Below are positions 17,850-25,752 of a DNA stretch of 64,000 bases, in pieces. Every line of letters begins with the position of its first letter. Positions within the stretch are counted from its first letter, which is position 1. The DNA is from Bacillus rubiinfantis (lineage in GTDB: Bacteria > Bacillota > Bacilli > Bacillales > Cytobacillaceae): positions 33,253 through 97,252 of the forward strand of contig CCFE01000013.1 of assembly GCA_000752035.1 (NCBI GenBank). Reading direction: 5' to 3'. A program made the position numbers and the translations under genes. The notes beneath the pieces are model-generated. The model saw only the letters and a program-made list of their open reading frames with translations. It ran no database searches and was not told where the DNA came from.

Positions 17850-19145
17850 CTATTCTAAAAGGCTACGTATTTTTCGCTTAATATCCCTTGCCGTTGTCTC
17901 ATCTGCGAGGAAATCAGCAGGATAATAGAGTTTATGATCCGTTCGTCTTTTTCCAGATATCGCATCAACAATCTCCGACTCCCGAGAAAGCTCCCGCAGT
18001 TCCTCGTTTTTCATCAATAGATGAATCGGCAGCCGCTCCTCTTCTTCACCAGGCCGGTAAAAATCATACGGCAAATCTGAGGATGAGTCCACTACCAAAT
18101 AATAGTCAGGATCAATGCCTGCCTTCATAAACAGCATCGTTAATTCTGCTAGCTTCTTATATTCCTTAGCGGGGTCAAACTCAGCATATTTAAATAAATT
18201 TCGGTTAACAAAGCGGCGGCATAAGTCACTCAAAATCGGGTCGGCCTCATCCTGCCAAATTTGAAAATAGTACATAATGACGGCCTCATCTAATTTTAAA
18301 TAATCTTCTAATGTTACGTTTTCACTGAAAAATGAGATAAAGTGACTTGGTTCATGCATAAACGTATAATTTTCCTTAAATAACTGCTTAGCGCGGTGGA
18401 GAATTTTCGTTAAAATCACTTCCGCACTGCGAGAAACAGGATGGAAGTACACTTGCCAATACATTTGATAGCGACTCATGATGTAGTCTTCAACGGCATG
18501 CATACCGCTCTTCTTGATGACTACCTGCTCCTCCCGCGGACGCATCACCCGCAGAATCCGCTCCATATCAAACTGGCCATAGCTGACCCCGGTAAAATAA
18601 GCATCACGCTGGAGATAGTCCATTCGATCAGCATCAATTTGACTTGATATTAAGCTGACAACGAGCTTTTTCTCTGACGTTTTTGCAATGATTTCTGCCA
18701 CTTTTTCGGGGAAATCAGCAGACACCTTCCTTAGCACTTTATTGACCTCGGTGTTCCCCAAGATAATCGCACGAGTGAAATCCTCATGGTCGAAGTCAAA
18801 GACTTTTTCAAATGCGTGGGAAAAAGGTCCATGACCGAGGTCGTGGAGAAGCGCGGCACATAGCGTCAGCAGACGGTCGTCATCATCCCATTCCGGCCTG
18901 CCAGCAAATACATCATCAATAATCCGGCGGACAATTTCGTATACTCCTAGAGAATGGTTAAAGCGACTGTGCTCTGCCCCATGGAAAGTCAAAAACGTTG
19001 TTCCGAGTTGTTTAATCCGTCTTAGCCGCTGGAATTCCTTCGTTCCAACCAAATCCCAAATGACCCGGTCGCGGACATGGACATAACGATGAACTGGATC
19101 CTTAAACACCTTTTCTTCATGTAACTTCTCTGCCGAATACCTCAT
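17850..19145 (-). CDS. ywfO: HD-domain phosphohydrolase (YwfO family)
   Basis: A 431-residue HD superfamily protein. Metal-binding residues are visible in HSRFNHSLGVYE and CAALLHDLGHGPFSHAFEKVFDFDHEDF, and the catalytic Asp in SSQIDADRMDYLQRDAYFTG. This is the dNTPase/SAMHD1-like branch; relatives have been reported as nucleotide triphosphohydrolases, but the substrate is not certain. The start at 19145 (MRYSAEKLHEEKVFKDPVHR) is preceded by GAGGGA; nine upstream in-frame codons lack similarity. Cytoplasmic, probably co-transcribed with ywgA. Confidence 0.87.
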   Translation of the reverse strand: MRYSAEKLHEEKVFKDPVHRYVHVRDRVIWDLVGTKEFQRLRRIKQLGTTFLTFHGAEHSRFNHSLGVYEIVRRIIDDVFAGRPEWDDDDRLLTLCAALLHDLGHGPFSHAFEKVFDFDHEDFTRAIILGNTEVNKVLRKVSADFPEKVAEIIAKTSEKKLVVSLISSQIDADRMDYLQRDAYFTGVSYGQFDMERILRVMRPREEQVVIKKSGMHAVEDYIMSRYQMYWQVYFHPVSRSAEVILTKILHRAKQLFKENYTFMHEPSHFISFFSENVTLEDYLKLDEAVIMYYFQIWQDEADPILSDLCRRFVNRNLFKYAEFDPAKEYKKLAELTMLFMKAGIDPDYYLVVDSSSDLPYDFYRPGEEEERLPIHLLMKNEELRELSRESEIVDAISGKRRTDHKLYYPADFLADETTARDIKRKIRSLLE

Positions 19146-19240
19146 CCGCTTCCCTCTTCTCCGATAAACCAAACATAATTATTCCTATTATATACCAAAA
19201 TACAGCAAAATTCCGCAGGATTTTTCGACAATAGCCCCAG

Positions 19241-19288
19241 TGGTGCCTGACACCCTTCGTGGACATTTGTCCTCCTGGGGTGGACATT
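19241..19288. repeat. GGTGCCTGACACC interspersed element, copy 5
   Basis: TGGTGCCTGACACCCTTCG followed by TGGACATTTGTCC and TGGGGTGGACA; nearly the same as the copy at 11592 and, like it, without a multimeric leader. Lies upstream of ywfO and next to a terminator. Confidence 0.85.
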
Positions 19289-19316
19289 TTGTCAATTTTT
19301 TCAATCCTACTAATTG

Positions 19317-19352
19317 AAAAAATCACCTTCGCTGCAGATGAAGGTGATTTTT
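19317..19352 (-). terminator. Rho-independent terminator of the DUF1450 gene (bidirectional)
   Basis: Perfect 12-bp stem AAAATCACCTTC with its complement at 19340-19351, 9-nt loop, A- and T-runs on both sides. Confidence 0.88.
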
Positions 19353-19358
19353 ATACTT

Positions 19359-19580
19359 TTATTTGATTTTTTTGCTGACCTTTTCCATTAGTTCGTCTTC
19401 GGTGAGGGCTGCGACGGGGCGGTTGTTGACGAAGGTAAATGTTTTTTTCCTTCCTGGGCCGCAATACGATTGGCAGCCGATTTTAATTTCGGCATTCGGG
19501 TCGAGCTCTTTCAAGCGAGGTATTAACGTCTTTAAATTGACGGCCTGACAATCATCGCAAACGCGAAATTCATTGGACAT
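19359..19580 (-). CDS. DUF1450 family thioredoxin-like ferredoxin protein
   Basis: A 73-residue protein with Cys pairs in RVCDDCQAV and GCQSYCGPGRKKTF. The CxxC...CxxxCG arrangement and length fit the DUF1450 family (relatives of YuzB), which resemble [2Fe-2S] thioredoxin-like ferredoxins. Whether a cluster is bound is not known. AGAAAGGA lies upstream of the ATG. Single gene; its upstream side opens onto a 611-bp gap containing repeat array B. Confidence 0.75.
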   Translation of the reverse strand: MSNEFRVCDDCQAVNLKTLIPRLKELDPNAEIKIGCQSYCGPGRKKTFTFVNNRPVAALTEDELMEKVSKKIK

Positions 19581-19767
19581 GTCTTACAATCCTTTCTAAA
19601 AACTACCTATATCACTAGTTTACCCAACTATTATTTTAGATTTGCATCTTAAACCATGTATTAAGTTACCAGCTATACATATTGATTATCCCAGTTAACT
19701 CCTAACGTATTTTACAGTTTATATTCTCCCATTGCAAGTTGCTAGGCCTGCGCGTTACTCAGCAAAG

Positions 19768-20030
19768 ATATTAGCGGCATTCAATTATATTAGCGATTTT
19801 AGTTGCGATATTAGCGTTTTTTCAATTATATTAGCGATTTCAACCGCGATATTAGCGTTTTTCCAATTATATTAGCGATTTCAACCGCGATATTAGCGTT
19901 TTTTCAATTATATTAGCAATTTCAACCGCGATATTAGCGTTTTTTCAATTATATTAGCGATTTCAACCGCGATATTAGCGTTTTTTCAAATTTATTAGCG
20001 ATTTCGATTTCAATAGCGATGCGATAGCTA
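19768..20030. repeat. Phased short-repeat array B (core ATATTAGCG, 20/21-bp spacing)
   Basis: About twelve cores ATATTAGCG (some ending TTTATTAGCG or CAATAGCG) alternate with two spacers, ATTTCAACCGCG (21-bp step) and TTTTTTCAATT (20-bp step), giving a 41-bp compound period. The last two units are degenerate. The array occupies the middle of the 611-bp gap between the DUF1450 gene and rsfA; I see no gene, hairpin or clear promoter in the rest of that gap. Confidence 0.85.
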
Positions 20031-20191
20031 GCACGTTTTTCAATTAATTTACTGCCATTTGAAAAATCTATTATCCTTTTAACCATTTTGGTATAAACCC
20101 AGGGAAACTTGTCCAAGATATGAGTAGAACTTTATAAATTAGCGAATATCAAGCTAGTCATGAAAAAACGTTTAAATAGGAGTTGATGCAA

Positions 20192-20947
20192 ATGAAAGTT
20201 CGGCAAGACGCGTGGACAGATGAAAACGATCTGCTATTAGCAGAAACTGTCCTTAGACATGTAAGAGAAGGCAGTACACAATTAAACGCATTTGAAGAGG
20301 TTGGTGATAAACTTAACCGCACATCCGCGGCCTGTGGCTTTAGATGGAATGCTGTTGTCCGTCATCGCTATGAAAAAGCATTAGCGCTGGCCAAAAAGCA
20401 GCGAAAACAAAGACAAAGAATCCTAGGAAAAGATCAAGGCGGCAAAAAAAAGCTATTATACAATCCACCAGTTGCATCACCAGAGGAATTGGATGTGCTG
20501 CCTGTTAATGTTGAAATGCCTATCATTCAAGAGGTTCCTATGGCGGAACTACCAAACTCAGCTGATGGGCAAAGCATGGCCACAGAATTTGCCGCAGAAA
20601 CCTTTCCAAGCCCACAAGCCTATACACAAACAGGAGCAGGATTAACGTTTGATTCCGTGATTGCTTTTTTACAAAACTTTAAACATTCGAATCTGCAAAC
20701 TGGAGTATTAAAAAGTGAGAATGAAAGATTAAAACGAGAAATTGCGGACTTGAAAAAACAAAATGACGAATTGAGCGCCAAGGTTAAAGACCTTGAGGAA
20801 AATTCCGAGACCATGCAGGAAGATTATGAAACATTAATGAAAATCATGAACCGTGCCCGCAAGCTTGTCTTATTTGAGGAAGAAGAAAGACCCGCAACAA
20901 AATTCAAAATGGATCGAAACGGCAACTTGGAAAAAGTAGCAGAATAA
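20192..20947 (+). CDS. rsfA: RsfA family prespore-specific transcription regulator
   Basis: A 251-residue protein. The N-terminal Myb/SANT-like DNA-binding domain (RQDAWTDENDLLLAETVLRH, LNRTSAACGFRWNAVVRHRY) is followed by a basic stretch (KKQRKQRQR), a variable linker, and a C-terminal coiled coil (ENERLKREIADLKKQNDELS). This is the layout of B. subtilis RsfA, a sigma-F-controlled modulator of forespore genes. The ATG at 20192 is preferred (AGGAG with 9-nt spacing); a TTG and an ATG lie just upstream. It neighbours lipL as in B. subtilis. Confidence 0.9.
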   Translation: MKVRQDAWTDENDLLLAETVLRHVREGSTQLNAFEEVGDKLNRTSAACGFRWNAVVRHRYEKALALAKKQRKQRQRILGKDQGGKKKLLYNPPVASPEELDVLPVNVEMPIIQEVPMAELPNSADGQSMATEFAAETFPSPQAYTQTGAGLTFDSVIAFLQNFKHSNLQTGVLKSENERLKREIADLKKQNDELSAKVKDLEENSETMQEDYETLMKIMNRARKLVLFEEEERPATKFKMDRNGNLEKVAE

Positions 20948-21022
20948 TAAGCTACCAGCCTAATTAAGTCCTAACAACCTTTTTCCACTGACTTCTGCCT
21001 TCAATGGTTAGGTTAATATAGT

Positions 21023-21058
21023 AAAACCGCAGTTCACGTTACGGAGCTGCGGTTTTTT
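21023..21058. terminator. Terminator between convergent rsfA and lipL
   Basis: Stem AAAACCGCAG / CTGCGGTTTT with a 14-nt loop and six T. Its downstream arm overlaps the last codons of lipL. Confidence 0.88.
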
Positions 21059-21890
21059 GCATGGCAGCAAAGGGCTCATTTCGTTCCACGATTCGCTGCA
21101 CATACCCGGGGAGGAGTTCCAGTTCAAATACATTTAGCGGTCCGTGGTACAGATTACCCGCCGCAAATCGTTGTAGCTGGGTTAACAAGCGTAGCGTGAT
21201 ATCAGCATTGGAAAAATTGCATCCGTAGAGCTCTGTTACCGAGGCCATAACATCTGGATTAACATCCGGATAGGAAAATTTCGTTTCCTCGTTTAGTTTG
21301 GCCTGCTGGTAAAATTCGCGGACGAGCTCTGCCCGCTTGGCCCCACTCCCGGAAACACAAAGGTAGATTTGGACAGCCACCCCTCGGCGCAGCCGCCGCT
21401 GGGAAATACCAGCGAATTTTTTTCCATTAATACTTAAATCATAACTTCCAGGACAATAGGAACCTACTATTTCCCGGGCTGCAATTGTTTGCGGGAAATC
21501 AGCAAACATCTCCTGAATGAGCTGCCACATAGCATCGTAGCCGCGATTAATATCAATCCCCCTTTCCACTTCAGGAAAAATCAGGGAAATATTCAGGACT
21601 CCTTCATCCAGAACCACGGCAAGTCCCCCGGAGTTGCGAACAATCACCTGGTAGCCCTGTTCGTTTAAAAAATGGATGCCATTCTGCAAAAAAGGCAGTT
21701 TCGTATCCTGGATGCCGAGAACAATTGTGTTGTGATGAACCCAAGTGCGCGCTGTCGCTGGTGCCTTCCCTGCCCCCACGGAGGCGCACAATGTATCATC
21801 ATAGCCAAATGACTGGATTGCTTGAAACCCCGAACCAAGTGAAGACTGATCGATTATCCGCCATTCCGGCTGGTACAGTAAACCTTCCAT
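21039..21890 (-). CDS. lipL: Octanoyl-[GcvH]:protein N-octanoyltransferase (LipL)
   Basis: Moves octanoyl from GcvH to E2 subunits in lipoate synthesis. The 283-residue protein belongs to the biotin/lipoyl ligase fold, with RNSGGLAVVLDEGVLNISLIF, the acyl-accepting Cys146 in GSYCPGSYDLSINGKKFAG, and RRGVAVQIYLCVSG. This Cys placement and the lack of an ATP-binding ligase signature separate LipL from LplA. The gene is convergent with rsfA and next to pta, the B. subtilis order. Start at 21890 with AAGGAG upstream. Confidence 0.88.
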   Translation of the reverse strand: MEGLLYQPEWRIIDQSSLGSGFQAIQSFGYDDTLCASVGAGKAPATARTWVHHNTIVLGIQDTKLPFLQNGIHFLNEQGYQVIVRNSGGLAVVLDEGVLNISLIFPEVERGIDINRGYDAMWQLIQEMFADFPQTIAAREIVGSYCPGSYDLSINGKKFAGISQRRLRRGVAVQIYLCVSGSGAKRAELVREFYQQAKLNEETKFSYPDVNPDVMASVTELYGCNFSNADITLRLLTQLQRFAAGNLYHGPLNVFELELLPGYVQRIVERNEPFAAMQKTAAP

Positions 21891-21950
21891 AATTGTAGCT
21901 CCTTGTCTATTTGTCTTGCTTATTGTATCAAAATACCAGCAAAAATATAA

Positions 21951-21989
21951 AAAAAAGAGCCGGCTCCACCCCTTATGGCAGACCAGCTC
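21951..21989 (-). terminator. Rho-independent terminator of pta
   Basis: On the minus strand GAGCTGG and CCGGCTC form a 7-bp stem (one G-U) followed by T6. Confidence 0.75.
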
Positions 21990-22008
21990 CGTAACTCCAA
22001 TAGCTCAA

Positions 22009-22980
22009 TTATAGCCCCTGTGCTGCAGTAATCAACGCTAATTTATATACATCTTCCTCGTTACAGCCGCGTGACAGGTCGTTTACCGGACGGTTCAACC
22101 CTTGTAAAATTGGCCCAACCGCTTCAAAACCGCCTAGACGCTGGGCAATTTTATAACCGATATTGCCGGCTTCGAGACTTGGAAAAATAAATACATTTGC
22201 ATCGCCTTTAATCACGGAATCCGGCGCTTTGCTTTTGGCAACAGACGGTACGAAGGCAGCGTCGAATTGGAACTCCCCGTCAACCACAACAGCTGGGTCA
22301 CGACGCTTAGCCTCAGCAACAGCCGCGGCCACGCGCTCGGTTTCTTCCGACTTTGCTGAGCCCTTCGTTGAAAAACTTAGCATCGCCACACGCGGGTCGA
22401 TATCAAACATTGCCGCCGTTTTGACACTTTCGAGGGCAATCTCCGCTAAGTCATTGCTGTCCGGTGCAATATTAATCGCACAATCAGCGAACACATATTT
22501 TTCCTCACCGCGGACCATGATGAACACGCCTGACGTTTTCTTTACGCCAGCCTTTGTCTTAATAATCTGCAACGCAGGACGAACAGTATCAGCCGTTGAA
22601 TGTGTCGCACCGCTGACAAGTCCATTAGCTTTATTTAAATAAACTAACATCGTGCCAAAGTAGTTTACATCTAAAAGTATTTTACGGGCATCTTCTTCCG
22701 TTGCCTTTCCTTTGCGACGCTCAACAAATGCAGACACCATCTCATCCATTTCCGCATAGGAAGCTGGATCATACAGCTCTGCCGATGCCAATGAAACCCC
22801 GAGTTCACTCGCCTTCGCCCAAATTTCTTCAATGTTCCCCACCAAGATTGGTGTGACCATGTTTTCTGCTGCTAACCGGCCGGCAGCTTTCAAAATCCGT
22901 TCATCCAGACTTTCCGGAAAAACGATTTTCATATCCTGGCCAGCAATTTTATCTTTTAATCCAGTAAATAAATCACTCAT
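22009..22980 (-). CDS. pta: Phosphate acetyltransferase
   Basis: Interconverts acetyl-CoA and acetyl phosphate for overflow metabolism. The 323-residue protein is the short Pta form, with KIVFPESLDERILKAAGRL at the N-terminus, GATHSTADTVRPALQIIKTK and the C-terminal QGLNRPVNDLSRGC signature. The start at 22980 has AGGAGG upstream. It is divergent from hemQ across a 254-bp gap. CcpA control is known in B. subtilis, but I did not find a convincing cre site. Confidence 0.95.
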   Translation of the reverse strand: MSDLFTGLKDKIAGQDMKIVFPESLDERILKAAGRLAAENMVTPILVGNIEEIWAKASELGVSLASAELYDPASYAEMDEMVSAFVERRKGKATEEDARKILLDVNYFGTMLVYLNKANGLVSGATHSTADTVRPALQIIKTKAGVKKTSGVFIMVRGEEKYVFADCAINIAPDSNDLAEIALESVKTAAMFDIDPRVAMLSFSTKGSAKSEETERVAAAVAEAKRRDPAVVVDGEFQFDAAFVPSVAKSKAPDSVIKGDANVFIFPSLEAGNIGYKIAQRLGGFEAVGPILQGLNRPVNDLSRGCNEEDVYKLALITAAQGL

Positions 22981-23234
22981 TCAAAAACCTCCTAATTAAC
23001 AAGCTCCTCTATTAGGATACTTTACGAAACTAAATTTTCAAACTATGTAATTTAGAGAAAACGCCTTCAAGTAAAAGTTTATATTTTTTAAACATTTCCC
23101 ATACTTACTATACACATTCACAGGAAAAAATATCCGCTGGCATTTCAATAAGGTTTCATGCAGGCATCTAATGGTCAAACTATGGTATAGTAAGGATGGT
23201 TCATAAGAATAATGATTATCTAGGAGTGATTATA

Positions 23235-23981
23235 GTGAACGAAGCAGCACAAACACTTGATGGTTGGTACTGCCTCCACGATTTTCGGACCGTCGACTGG
23301 ATGACGTGGAAAATGCTTTCAAGCGACGAGCGTCAAGCAGCCATTGACGAATATTTAAGCCTGATTGAAAAATGGAATATGACCCAAGAACGCAACGAAG
23401 GCAGCCATGCCATATATACCATTGTCGGACAAAAGGCTGATTTTATGATGATGATTTTACGCCCTACAATGGAAGAGTTAAATGAGATTGAAACGGAATT
23501 TAATAAAACGAAGTTAGCAGAATTTACTGTTCCCGCATTTTCGTATGTTTCTGTCGTCGAGCTCAGCAACTATTTGCCTTCTGATGGCAGTGACCCTTAT
23601 CAAAATCCTTATGTTCAAGGACGGCTTTATCCCATTTTGCCAAAAGCAAAGCATGTCTGCTTCTACCCAATGGATAAGCGCCGTCAGGGCAATGACAACT
23701 GGTATATGCTGCCAATGGAAGAACGCCGCGAGCTCATGCGCAGCCACGGCATGATTGGCCGCCAATATGCTGGCAAGGTTAAGCAAATCATCACCGGTTC
23801 CGTTGGCTTTGATGATTATGAATGGGGCGTCACCCTATTTTCTGACGATGTCCTGCAATTTAAAAAGCTTGTCTATGAAATGCGCTTTGATGAAGTAAGT
23901 GCGCGCTATGGAGAATTCGGTGCCTTCTTTGTTGGCAACATTTTAGAAGAAGAACGCATCCCGCAATTTCTAAACGTTTAA
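23235..23981 (+). CDS. hemQ: Coproheme decarboxylase HemQ
   Basis: Final enzyme of the coproporphyrin-dependent heme pathway of Gram-positive bacteria; chlorite-dismutase-like fold. Strongly conserved blocks include LDGWYCLHDFRTVDW, GQKADFMMMILRPTMEELN, VCFYPMDKRR, NDNWYMLPMEERRELMRSHG and KQIITGSVGFDDYEWGVTLF. The GTG at 23235 follows AGGAGTG and gives 248 residues; the frame is open to 23196 without similarity. Position between pta and gerQ matches B. subtilis ywfI. Confidence 0.95.
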   Translation: MNEAAQTLDGWYCLHDFRTVDWMTWKMLSSDERQAAIDEYLSLIEKWNMTQERNEGSHAIYTIVGQKADFMMMILRPTMEELNEIETEFNKTKLAEFTVPAFSYVSVVELSNYLPSDGSDPYQNPYVQGRLYPILPKAKHVCFYPMDKRRQGNDNWYMLPMEERRELMRSHGMIGRQYAGKVKQIITGSVGFDDYEWGVTLFSDDVLQFKKLVYEMRFDEVSARYGEFGAFFVGNILEEERIPQFLNV

Positions 23982-24027
23982 TCGACAGGCCACCTTCCTT
24001 TATGAGGGGCAGAATTGTTAATAACGG

Positions 24028-24065
24028 AAAAAGTGCTTTCAGCTTCTGGCTGGAGGCATTTTTTT
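24028..24065 (+). terminator. Terminator of hemQ
   Basis: Imperfect stem AAAAAGTGCTTTCAGC against GCTGGAGGCATTTTT, 5-nt loop, T-run. Confidence 0.75.
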
Positions 24066-24245
24066 ATCTGCACTTCTTTTCTTACAGTCATATCTCCTTG
24101 CTCCTATTCATACTATAAAACAGTGAGTCTATAAAGTGAAACTTACCCTAGAATACTACTCCTTCTTCTAGGCACAATTTTTCCATGCTAGGCGTATGTA
24201 TAAGATGTTAGTCAGTAGATTTAGTTTATTATAGGAGGGAAAAGG

Positions 24246-24716
24246 ATGAACCAATACTACAATCCACAAGGATTTCAGCCGTATACTGGGGCAATGGGGC
24301 AACAGCAGGCTGCTCAGCCAATGGTTGGCGGAGGACAGTCATTCCAGCCAATGCAGCAACAATCGTTTCCGCCTCCGGGTACAGGTACGGTTCCTAGACC
24401 GCCATCCGGAACATCGCAAATTCCAGGAATGCTGCCAATTGAACAATCATACATTGAAAATATTTTACGGCTGAACAAAGGGAAACTTGTCACTGTATTT
24501 GCAACTTTCGAAGGAAACAGTCAATGGAATGCAAAGGAATTTAAAGGGATTATTGAGGCTGCCGGCAGGGACCATGTCATTTTAAGTGACCCGCAAACAG
24601 GCACACGCTATCTAATCCCAATGGTGGCGGTAGACTATATTACCTTCTCAGAAGAAATTGAGTATGAATACCCGTTTGGCGCCGCTCCTAATCTAGGTAC
24701 TTATTCACCTCGATGA
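24246..24716 (+). CDS. gerQ: Spore coat protein GerQ
   Basis: A 156-residue protein. The N-terminal ~60 residues are rich in Gln, Pro and Gly (typical coat protein low-complexity tail, with Gln residues available for transglutaminase crosslinking). The C-terminal domain contains QSYIENILRLNKGKLVTVFATFE, NAKEFKGIIEAAGRDH and RYLIPMVAVDYITFSEEI. This matches B. subtilis GerQ (YwdL), needed for the action of the lytic enzyme CwlJ in germination. AGGAGGG lies upstream of the ATG. No cell-wall hydrolase gene (cwlJ) directly follows it here. Confidence 0.93.
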   Translation: MNQYYNPQGFQPYTGAMGQQQAAQPMVGGGQSFQPMQQQSFPPPGTGTVPRPPSGTSQIPGMLPIEQSYIENILRLNKGKLVTVFATFEGNSQWNAKEFKGIIEAAGRDHVILSDPQTGTRYLIPMVAVDYITFSEEIEYEYPFGAAPNLGTYSPR

Positions 24717-24725
24717 AAATCAATA

Positions 24726-24769
24726 AAAAAGGCATTGGCTATGCATAACATACATACCAATGCCTTTTT
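24726..24769. terminator. Bidirectional terminator between gerQ and ywdK
   Basis: Stem AAAAAGGCATTGG with its complement, 18-nt loop, A- and T-runs on the two sides. Confidence 0.9.
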
Positions 24770-24817
24770 GTTTTTACAGTGTCTTCACGTGATTAATTTG
24801 TAACATACCCTTTGTTT

Positions 24818-25189
24818 TTATAAAGTTTTGACAGCACCGACAATCAGCAACACCCAAGCAGCTAAGAAGCACACGCCGCCAATCGGAGTAATAGCTCCAA
24901 GCGGACCAATTTTTGTTAAGCTGAGCAAATACAAGCTGCCGCTAAAGAGAATAATCCCGGCAAGCATGAGCCAGCCTGACCAGGTAAACTGCGAACTCAC
25001 TGCTACCTTCCCGAGCAAGAGTCCCACTACTAAAATCCCCATCGCGTGAAACATCTGATACTGGACACCGGTTTTCCAAATGTCTAAATAATAGGCATCA
25101 AGCTTGTCCTTTAACCCATGAGCACCAAAGGCCCCTAGCGCTACTGCTAAAAATGCGTTGATCGCACCAACAATAATAAATGTTTTCAT
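24818..25189 (-). CDS. ywdK: DUF423 family membrane protein YwdK
   Basis: A 123-residue protein with four hydrophobic helices, beginning MKTFIIVGAINAFLAVALGAFGAHGLKD (abbreviated: AFLAVALGAFGAHGLKD motif), then YQMFHAMGILVVG and TPIGGVCFLAAW. These are the DUF423 family hallmarks. No function is established. Its length and place next to gerQ match B. subtilis ywdK. It follows ywdI by 15 bp on the same strand, so they are likely co-transcribed. Confidence 0.88.
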   Translation of the reverse strand: MKTFIIVGAINAFLAVALGAFGAHGLKDKLDAYYLDIWKTGVQYQMFHAMGILVVGLLLGKVAVSSQFTWSGWLMLAGIILFSGSLYLLSLTKIGPLGAITPIGGVCFLAAWVLLIVGAVKTL

Positions 25190-25204
25190 TTCTCAAACCC
25201 CTCC

Positions 25205-25486
25205 CTAAAAATCAAACAGTGAATCCCCATTCGCTTCATCATCTACCTCTAATTTTTGCGGCTGCAGGCTTGTTGCAGGCGGTTTGTAAACGGAAGGCTG
25301 CAAGGCTGAAGCCGAAATCTTAGACTCCTCTCCCACCTGCGCTGCTTGCTGTCCATCAAGGATTAATTCGCATAATATTTTAATCGAGTAAATTCTCTCC
25401 CGCAACAAATCGGGCTTAGGCATGGCTTTTGCCTGCTGCAATTCTTCCTCGATTTTTTTCAAACATGTTTGTAGTGATATATTCAC
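25205..25486 (-). CDS. ywdI: YwdI family protein (DUF5327)
   Basis: A 93-residue protein: an N-terminal helical segment (CLKKIEEELQQAKAMPKPDL, RERIYSIKILCELIL) and a Pro/Gln-rich, acidic C-terminus ending GDSLFDF. It matches YwdI by position and by the RERIY/IKxLCELIL pattern. The GTG at 25486 is chosen because AGAGGTGG lies 5 nt upstream and gives the family N-terminus; a GTG nine bases earlier is the alternative. No known function. Confidence 0.75.
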   Translation of the reverse strand: MNISLQTCLKKIEEELQQAKAMPKPDLLRERIYSIKILCELILDGQQAAQVGEESKISASALQPSVYKPPATSLQPQKLEVDDEANGDSLFDF

Positions 25487-25643
25487 GAGTCCCACCTCTG
25501 AGTTTCATCTGTTTCTATTCTACATGAGTATCGGCTTTTTTTCGATAAAAGAAACTCGCCGGTTTGCATGCCTCTAAAGCGAAGGCAGAGGTAGTGGAAC
25601 TTTTGCCTGGGCTGATGCAAAGTATACGGTCAAAAATAGACAT

Positions 25644-25671
25644 TCGACATGTTTCACGTGAAACATGTCGA
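25644..25671. other. parS site (ParB/Spo0J binding)
   Basis: Positions 25650-25665 read TGTTTCACGTGAAACA, a perfect match to the bacterial parS consensus, inside a longer perfect 28-bp palindrome. It lies in the 266-bp gap between ywdI and the ferredoxin-NADP reductase gene. B. subtilis carries dispersed parS sites around the origin, including origin-distal ones at about 330-334 degrees, close to where the ywd-ywf genes map. ParB spreading and condensin (SMC) loading at this locus is the expected role. Confidence 0.93.
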
Positions 25672-25752
25672 TAATTGAAAAAAGGGAAGATTCTCACTGG
25701 AACTCCCCTCAAAACACTTATCTCGAAAAAATGGACAAGAACACCGTTCACA

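Noticed and set aside
19768..20030. CRISPR array
   Set aside because: The core is only about 9 bp with 11-12-bp spacers that themselves repeat; no cas genes are near. The same applies to the arrays at 2177, 47044, 50540 and 62221.
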